DNA from: Citrobacter youngae
GTDB taxonomy: Bacteria > Pseudomonadota > Gammaproteobacteria > Enterobacterales > Enterobacteriaceae
Direction: 5' to 3'
NCBI RefSeq assembly: GCF_003818115.1
Contig: NZ_RPOI01000016.1
Coordinates: forward strand, 372,001-436,000
Length of the DNA: 64,000 nt
Positions within the stretch are counted from its first letter, which is position 1. Each line of letters starts with the position of its first letter. Of this stretch, positions 58,305 through 64,000 are shown piece by piece. A model generated the notes under the pieces. The model ran no database searches. It was given only the letters and a program-made list of their open reading frames with translations, and was not told the origin of the DNA. Both the position numbers and the translations under genes were made by a program.

Positions 58305-59321
58305 TTAATCGTCAGGCGTGAGCTCACCACGCAGATTTTGCGTCATCGCTTCACGGATCGTCTGCGTATCCAGTCCCTGACTCAGCAAATAGTGCAGTTT
58401 GGTGAGTGTGGCTTCGACGGTCATATCCGCGCCGCCAATCACGCCAGCATGCGCCAGCGCATTGCCTGTCGCGTAGCCCCCCATGTTCACCTTGCCGGAC
58501 ATACACTGCGTAAGGTTCACCACCACAATGCCACGCGAACTCGCATCTTCAAGTTCTTTCAGGAACTCTTTATTCTGCGGTGCATTCCCCACGCCGTAGG
58601 AGCGCAAAATTAATGCTTTTACAGGTTGGCGCAGGAAGTTGCGTACTACATCAGCGGAGATCCCAGGATAAATGGTGACCACGCCAATCGGTTGCGGAGT
58701 GATAGGATGCACAATCAACTCACCTGTGCCGTGAGGTGCGGGCGGTGTTCCCAGCCGACGAATGTGGATCCCGGCTTCCAGCAGTGGTGCAAGGTTGGGT
58801 GAGGCAAACGCGTCAAAACCATCAGCATGCGCTTTAGTGGTCCGGTTGCCGCGAAACAATCGATTGTTGAAAAACAGGGTAACTTCATTGATCGGGTAAT
58901 TTGCTGCAACGTACAACGCATTCAGCAAATTGATTTGTCCGTCAGAACGTAGCTCTGCTAATGGGATTTGTGACCCTGTCACAATGACCGGCTTGCCCAG
59001 ATTCTCCAGCATAAAAGAGAGCGCCGAAGCCGTAAACGCCATGGTATCGGTGCCGTGCAGAATGACAAAACCATCGTAATCGTCGTAGTGCGCTTTAATA
59101 TCTTCCGCAATATGCTGCCAGTCTTCCGGCGTCATATCGGAGGAATCCATCAGCGGGGCGTATTCGTGGATGGTGAAGTCTGGCATCTCCGGGCGGTGGA
59201 ATTCAGGCATCAATGCCAGCTGGCGCTGCAGGTGACCGGAAACGGGAATATAACCCTGTTCTGAGCGCTGCATACCAATGGTACCGCCGGTATAGGCAAC
59301 GTAAATTGATTTTTTCTGCAT
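58305..59321 (-). CDS. ansA: Cytoplasmic L-asparaginase I
   Basis: 338 aa, the E. coli length. Hydrolyses asparagine to aspartate and ammonia. Both catalytic threonines are visible: YTGGTIGM (about 10-17) and VILHGTDTMAFTASAL (about 86-101). No signal peptide, as expected for the low-affinity cytoplasmic enzyme. Operon with pncA. Confidence 0.96.
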   Translation of the reverse strand: MQKKSIYVAYTGGTIGMQRSEQGYIPVSGHLQRQLALMPEFHRPEMPDFTIHEYAPLMDSSDMTPEDWQHIAEDIKAHYDDYDGFVILHGTDTMAFTASALSFMLENLGKPVIVTGSQIPLAELRSDGQINLLNALYVAANYPINEVTLFFNNRLFRGNRTTKAHADGFDAFASPNLAPLLEAGIHIRRLGTPPAPHGTGELIVHPITPQPIGVVTIYPGISADVVRNFLRQPVKALILRSYGVGNAPQNKEFLKELEDASSRGIVVVNLTQCMSGKVNMGGYATGNALAHAGVIGGADMTVEATLTKLHYLLSQGLDTQTIREAMTQNLRGELTPDD

Positions 59322-59341
59322 GACTTTTCTTCTGTCTCAAA

Positions 59342-59370
59342 GAAAACCCCTCTTCATCCCGAAGAGGGGT
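59342..59370 (-). terminator. Terminator of sppA
   Basis: ACCCCTCTT (59346-59354) and AAGAGGGGT (59362-59370) form the stem; on the minus strand it is followed by TTTTC. It separates sppA from ansA. Confidence 0.9.
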
Positions 59371-59376
59371 CAATAG

Positions 59377-61233
59377 TTAGCGAACGTTGGCGCAGGTCAG
59401 GCAAAACGCATAGCGGTTTTGCGGATCGTTGAATGCGGCCAGCTTATCGCTTTCGGCTTTTACTGCACTGGCCGCAGAGGCCAGCGGTGGCGGGAGCATA
59501 GCCTGAATGGCGTCAGGCAGCATGGCACGAACGGAGCCAGACATGCTGTCCATCACCATATCAACGAATGTTGGTTCGTCCTGATAATACTCAATGTGCC
59601 ACTGTTTCAGTTTGCCAAGCTCAGCCGCTTTCGCGACGGCGTCGTCAAAATCACCGAGGCTGTCTACCAGACCGTTGGCTTTCGCATCCTGACCGGTCCA
59701 GACGTGGCCCTGCGCGATTTTGTCAATCTGCTCAGGCGTTGTCTTACGCGCATCCGCAACCAGCGTGATAAAGCGTTTGTAGCCGTTCTCGATGCTAAGT
59801 TGCATCATTTGCTGCACTTCCGGCGGTAACGCTTTGGTGATGGAGATATCCGCCAGTGGGGATGTCGCCACGCCGTCGGTGTGTACGCCAATGGAATCCA
59901 GACTGTTTTCTACCGTGTTGATAACACCAAAGATGCCGATGGAGCCGGTCAGGGTGCTGGGGTTTGCCACGATGTAGCTGGCAGGCGTAGAGATCCAGTA
60001 CCCACCAGAGGCCGCCATGCCGCCCATGGAAACGACAACCGGTTTGCCCGCCGCTTTTGCCGCTGCCAGCTCAGAACGGATTACTTCCGAGGCGCTGACG
60101 CTGCCGCCAGGGCTGTTAACGCGCAGAACAATGGCTTTCACTTTCGGATCAAGACGCGCTTCGCGGATCTGTGCGGCAGTGGTATCGCCGCCCACATTCC
60201 CAGGGGTTTCTTCACCGTCCATAATCGCGCCATTGGCGAAGATAACGCCAATGCTGTCGCCGGTATCAGCCGGGGTTTTCAGCGTGTAATCGTAGTAGCT
60301 GACAGAGCGGTAGTTTTTATCCGCTTTACTCCAGCCAAACTGTTTGGTCAGCATTTTTTCGACTTCAGCGCTGGAGGCGAGTGCATCCACCAGTTTGTTG
60401 TCGAGCGCATATTTCGCGGTATCACCATCGACTCTCGTCAATCCGTCAAGCATGGCCTGTGCGCCCGGGAACACCTGCTGCGCAGGGATCTGGCGATTGG
60501 CAGCGACCGTGTCGAGATAGTTCTGCCACAGCTCGCCTATCCAGCGGCTGTCGGCTTCACGCGCGGCAGGAGACATATCATCGCGGATAAATGGCTCGAC
60601 GGCAGACTTATAAGTCCCGACACGGAACACGTGCGTGGAAACTTTCAGCTTGTCGAGCAGGGACTTGTAGTACAAACCGTTGGTGGCAAAGCCGTGCAGA
60701 TCAACGGAACCCTGTGGAGAGAGGTAAATTTTGTTGGCAAAACTGGCGAGATAATACTGCCCCTGGCTGAAGTTATCGCCTACGGCAAAGACCGGTTTAC
60801 CGCTGTCGCGGAATTCACGTAGCGCTTTACCGATATACTGCATGGAAGGCTGGTCGGCCCCGGCAAAGTTTTTCAGATCCATCACAATGCCGGTGATGTT
60901 GCGATCATCTTTTGCCTGGCGAATAGTATTCACGATATCGAACAGGGAGTTTTCCTGCAGGCGATCGGAACTGGCGCCAAACAGTTGACGACCAATAACG
61001 CTTAAGCGACTGGTGCTCGATGGCTTATCGACAATCACCCCCGAGATATCCAGCAACAGTGCGCCTCGCTCAGCATGTTCGCTGGTACTGCTGCTACTGA
61101 CCTGCATCCAGATACCCACGCCAACCAGCACCAAAAAGATGAAGAACAGGTTAAGCACAAATTCACGGACGAAATTGAGTAATCGCCATGTCCATTTAAA
61201 AAATCCGGCAATAAATCGCCACAGGGTTCGCAT
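59377..61233 (-). CDS. sppA: Protease IV (signal peptide peptidase A)
   Basis: 618 aa, the E. coli length. Inner-membrane enzyme that degrades cleaved signal peptides. An N-terminal anchor (about 25-45, [17 protein letters not shown]) is followed by two tandem SppA domains; the catalytic Lys is in [12 protein letters not shown] (about 209) and the Ser in [11 protein letters not shown] (about 409). Divergent from ydjA, with 174 bases between. Confidence 0.96.
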   Translation of the reverse strand: MRTLWRFIAGFFKWTWRLLNFVREFVLNLFFIFLVLVGVGIWMQVSSSSTSEHAERGALLLDISGVIVDKPSSTSRLSVIGRQLFGASSDRLQENSLFDIVNTIRQAKDDRNITGIVMDLKNFAGADQPSMQYIGKALREFRDSGKPVFAVGDNFSQGQYYLASFANKIYLSPQGSVDLHGFATNGLYYKSLLDKLKVSTHVFRVGTYKSAVEPFIRDDMSPAAREADSRWIGELWQNYLDTVAANRQIPAQQVFPGAQAMLDGLTRVDGDTAKYALDNKLVDALASSAEVEKMLTKQFGWSKADKNYRSVSYYDYTLKTPADTGDSIGVIFANGAIMDGEETPGNVGGDTTAAQIREARLDPKVKAIVLRVNSPGGSVSASEVIRSELAAAKAAGKPVVVSMGGMAASGGYWISTPASYIVANPSTLTGSIGIFGVINTVENSLDSIGVHTDGVATSPLADISITKALPPEVQQMMQLSIENGYKRFITLVADARKTTPEQIDKIAQGHVWTGQDAKANGLVDSLGDFDDAVAKAAELGKLKQWHIEYYQDEPTFVDMVMDSMSGSVRAMLPDAIQAMLPPPLASAASAVKAESDKLAAFNDPQNRYAFCLTCANVR

Positions 61234-61407
61234 GTATTCTCCCTACCGATTAACAACACGCCACCCGAAATTCCGGAGAAAGGCGTTAAGATGAGGCTAT
61301 CGTAATGACCCGGCAGGCACTTGTCAGCAGGAATCGCCGCCTGTGCTGTAACAAAATCCGCCCACGTGTTAATTTTGTGAACAAATATCATTGTTGGAGT
61401 TAAGCAA

Positions 61408-61959
61408 ATGGATGCACTCGAATTACTTATCACCCGTCGTAGCGCTTCTCGTCTTGTCGAACCGGCCCCGGCCGGAGAGCAACTGCAAAACATTCTGCGG
61501 GCGGGAATGCGCGCACCGGACCACAAGTCGCTACAACCGTGGCAATTTTTTGTGATTGAAGGTGAAGGACGCGAACGCTTTAGTGCCGTGCTTGAAAAAG
61601 GCGCGATCGCCGCAGGTAGCGATGAGAAAGCCCAGGAAAAAGCGCGCAGCGCACCGTTTCGCGCGCCGCTGATTATTACCGTGGTGGCGAAATGTGAAGA
61701 AAGCGACAAGGTTCCGCTGTGGGAACAGGAAATGTCTGCCGGTTGTGCAGTAATGGCGATGCAGATGGCCGCAATTGCCCAGGGCTTTGGCGGTATCTGG
61801 CGCAGCGGCGCATTAACCGAAAGTGCGGTCGTTCGTGAAGCATTCGACTGTCGCCCGCAAGATAAAATCGTCGGTTTCCTCTATCTGGGAACGCCGCAGC
61901 TAAAAGCCTCCACGACGATTAACCTTGCCGATCCGAGCGCATTCGTCCGTTATTTCTGA
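61408..61959 (+). CDS. ydjA: Nitroreductase-family oxidoreductase YdjA
   Basis: 183 aa, the E. coli length. Minimal FMN-binding nitroreductase fold: [41 protein letters not shown]. Physiological substrate unknown. Same strand as selD and topB, with 116 bases before selD, as in E. coli. Confidence 0.94.
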   Translation: MDALELLITRRSASRLVEPAPAGEQLQNILRAGMRAPDHKSLQPWQFFVIEGEGRERFSAVLEKGAIAAGSDEKAQEKARSAPFRAPLIITVVAKCEESDKVPLWEQEMSAGCAVMAMQMAAIAQGFGGIWRSGALTESAVVREAFDCRPQDKIVGFLYLGTPQLKASTTINLADPSAFVRYF

Positions 61960-62075
61960 TATCAACGGCAAAACTGTCTGGATTATGAGCAAAGAGACCC
62001 GAATTCAGACAGTCACTCTTACCACATCATGGAATGAGCGCTACCATATCCGGATTGCAATGACAGGAGATGTCC

Positions 62076-63119
62076 ATGAGCGAGCACGCTATTCGTTTAA
62101 CGCAATACAGCCACGGAGCCGGTTGCGGTTGTAAAATTTCCCCAAAAGTGCTGGAAACCATCCTGCACAGCGAGCAGGCGAAGTTTGTTGATCCGAACTT
62201 ACTGGTGGGTAATGAAACTCGCGACGACGCGGCCGTATACGATTTGGGAAACGGCACCAGCGTTATCAGCACCACCGATTTCTTTATGCCGATTGTCGAT
62301 AATCCGTTTGATTTTGGCCGCATCGCCGCGACTAACGCCATCAGCGATATTTTCGCTATGGGCGGCAAACCGATTATGGCAATTGCTATTCTGGGCTGGC
62401 CGCTGGATAAGCTGGCGCCGGAAATCGCCCGCGAAGTCACCGAAGGCGGACGTTTTGCCTGCCGTCAGGCGGGTATTGCGCTGGCGGGCGGCCACTCTAT
62501 CGATGCCCCAGAGCCTATCTTTGGCCTTGCGGTAACCGGCGTTGTGCCGACCGAACGCGTGAAGAAAAACAGCACCGCAGAGGCAGGGTGTAAGTTATTC
62601 CTGACCAAGCCTCTGGGGATTGGCGTTCTGACGACAGCAGAGAAAAAATCACTACTGAAGGAAGAACACAAAGGACTGGCGACAGAAGTGATGTGTCGGA
62701 TGAACATTGCCGGTGCGGCATTCGCCGATATCGACGGCGTGAAAGCCATGACCGACGTTACCGGTTTTGGTCTGCTGGGGCATCTGAGTGAGATGTGTCA
62801 GGGCGCAGGCGTTCAGGCGCAAATCGTCTACCAGGATATTCCTAAGCTGCCTGGCGTTGAAGAATACATCGCGCAGGGTGCGGTACCCGGCGGTACCCAA
62901 CGTAACTTTGCCAGCTACGGACACCTGATGGGTGAAATGCCGCAATCGGTACGCGATCTGTTGTGCGATCCGCAAACTTCCGGTGGCCTACTGCTGGCGG
63001 TAACGCCGGAAGCTGAAGCCGAAGTGAAAGCGGCAGCGGCGCAGTTCGGTATCGATCTCACCGCCATTGGTGAGTTAGTGGACGCTCGTGGCGGTCGCGC
63101 CATGGTTGAGATCCGTTAA
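62076..63119 (+). CDS. selD: Selenide, water dikinase (selenophosphate synthetase)
   Basis: Makes selenophosphate from selenide and ATP for selenocysteine and selenouridine. The start at 62076 ([14 protein letters not shown], after AGGAGA) gives 347 aa, the E. coli length. The catalytic residue is Cys17 ([11 protein letters not shown]), with Lys20, and the PurM-like motifs [21 protein letters not shown] and [13 protein letters not shown]. Its presence shows that selenium use is retained, although the formate dehydrogenase at 25507-27654 uses Cys. Confidence 0.97.
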   Translation: MSEHAIRLTQYSHGAGCGCKISPKVLETILHSEQAKFVDPNLLVGNETRDDAAVYDLGNGTSVISTTDFFMPIVDNPFDFGRIAATNAISDIFAMGGKPIMAIAILGWPLDKLAPEIAREVTEGGRFACRQAGIALAGGHSIDAPEPIFGLAVTGVVPTERVKKNSTAEAGCKLFLTKPLGIGVLTTAEKKSLLKEEHKGLATEVMCRMNIAGAAFADIDGVKAMTDVTGFGLLGHLSEMCQGAGVQAQIVYQDIPKLPGVEEYIAQGAVPGGTQRNFASYGHLMGEMPQSVRDLLCDPQTSGGLLLAVTPEAEAEVKAAAAQFGIDLTAIGELVDARGGRAMVEIR

Positions 63120-63123
63120 CTCG

Positions 63124-64000
63124 ATGCGGTTGTTTATTGCCGAAAAACCAAGTCTGGCGCGTGCTATCGCCGATGTGCTACCAAAGCCGCATCGCAAAGG
63201 CGATGGTTTTATCGAATGCGGAAATGGACAAGTGGTGACCTGGTGTATTGGTCACCTGCTTGAACAGGCGCAGCCGAATGCCTACGACAGTCGTTATGCT
63301 CGCTGGAGTCTGGTCGATCTGCCGATCGTCCCGGAAAAGTGGCAACTGCAGCCGCGTCCCTCAGTGACCAAACAACTTAACGTCATTAAGCGCTTTTTGC
63401 ATGAGGCCAGCGAAGTTATTCACGCCGGTGACCCCGATCGTGAAGGGCAGTTGCTGGTGGATGAAGTGCTGGATTACCTGCAACTGGCGCCTGAAAAGCG
63501 CCAGAAGGTGCAGCGTTGCCTGATTAACGACCTCAACCCGCAGGCCGTTGAGCGGGCTATTGAGCGGCTGCGCGCCAACAGTGAGTTTATTCCGCTGTGC
63601 GTGTCGGCACTGGCGCGAGCGCGTGCGGACTGGTTGTACGGTATCAATATGACGCGCGCTTACACCATTCTCGGACGTAACGCGGGCTATCAGGGCGTAC
63701 TTTCGGTCGGGCGCGTACAAACGCCGGTGCTCGGGCTGGTTGTGCGTCGTGATGAAGAGATTGAGAACTTCGTCGCCAAAGACTTCTTCGAAGTGAAAGC
63801 GCATATCGTAACGCCCGCCGATGAGCGGTTTACTGCTATCTGGCAGCCGAGCGAAGCGTGTGAGCCGTATCAGGATGAAGAAGGGCGCTTGCTGAATCGC
63901 ACGCTGGCTGAACACGTGGTGAACCGAATTAACGGTCAACCGGCGATAGTCACCAGCTATAACGATAAACGGGAATCAGAATCCGCGCCGTTGCCGTTCT
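63124..64000 (+). CDS. topB: DNA topoisomerase III, N-terminal part (runs off the window)
   Basis: Type IA topoisomerase that decatenates replication intermediates. 292 residues are in the window, starting [19 protein letters not shown] four bases after the selD stop. The Toprim metal residues are Glu7 (AEKPS) and the DxD in [15 protein letters not shown] (about 99-113). The active-site Tyr lies beyond the window. Probably co-transcribed with selD. Confidence 0.96.
   Translation, partial: MRLFIAEKPSLARAIADVLPKPHRKGDGFIECGNGQVVTWCIGHLLEQAQPNAYDSRYARWSLVDLPIVPEKWQLQPRPSVTKQLNVIKRFLHEASEVIHAGDPDREGQLLVDEVLDYLQLAPEKRQKVQRCLINDLNPQAVERAIERLRANSEFIPLCVSALARARADWLYGINMTRAYTILGRNAGYQGVLSVGRVQTPVLGLVVRRDEEIENFVAKDFFEVKAHIVTPADERFTAIWQPSEACEPYQDEEGRLLNRTLAEHVVNRINGQPAIVTSYNDKRESESAPLPF

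Noticed and set aside
59881-60822. 313-codon open frame opposite sppA
   Set aside because: Antisense shadow of a conserved gene; no family motifs.

Overview
The window is chromosomal DNA of an enterobacterium close to Escherichia, Salmonella and Citrobacter. Nearly every housekeeping protein is recognisable as the direct counterpart of an E. coli protein, but several accessory blocks are absent from E. coli K-12. Citrobacter is my best guess; the genus is inferred from gene content and the species cannot be read from the sequence. I see no rRNA, tRNA, insertion sequence, prophage or CRISPR array.

Layout. (1) 1-10913: the start of potA, a pepT broken by an in-frame stop, then roxA, phoQ-phoP (with a PhoP box), the minus-strand group rluE-nudJ-mnmA-hflD-purB, and icd with its terminator. 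(2) 10914-14200: an AT-rich accessory block downstream of icd. It holds a two-gene unit, a cysteine-free periplasmic SUOX-fold protein plus a membrane GGDEF-EAL enzyme, resembling the pterin-sensing PruR/DcpA module, and a small helix-hairpin-helix protein. (3) 14303-22287: a metal-uptake block. A TonB-dependent receptor behind a Fur-like box is divergent from a five-gene NikABCDE-type ABC transporter behind a perfect NikR operator (GTATGA-N16-TCATAC); zinT follows behind a Zur box. (4) 22358-31244: ycaC, leuE, yeaR-yoaG, an unknown membrane protein, a cysteine-for-selenocysteine formate dehydrogenase H paralogue with a sigma-54 promoter, yeaQ, the tiny genes yoaJ and yoaK, dgcP, yoaF, yeaO and a CTP-synthase-tail-like amidotransferase. 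(5) 31281-46836: nimT/nimR, yeaL, yeaK, dgcJ, a methyltransferase behind an NsrR-like palindrome, yeaH-yeaG with a sigma-54 promoter, mipA, two small exported proteins, yeaE, yeaD, gapA, msrB and yeaC. (6) 46881-57614: yajD and a GH18 chitinase, then the ydjLKJIHG-F-E sugar-catabolic cluster. (7) 57652-64000: pncA-ansA, sppA, ydjA-selD and the start of topB.

Main themes. The window carries three enzymes of cyclic-di-GMP metabolism (the GGDEF-EAL protein, DgcP and DgcJ). Candidate sites for three metal regulators (Fur, NikR, Zur) lie within about 5 kb. Probable nitrogen or nitric-oxide stress control is seen at yeaR, yeaG and the methyltransferase gene. The most novel-looking units are the putative pterin/c-di-GMP module, the NikR/Fur/Zur metal block, and the Cys-type formate dehydrogenase.
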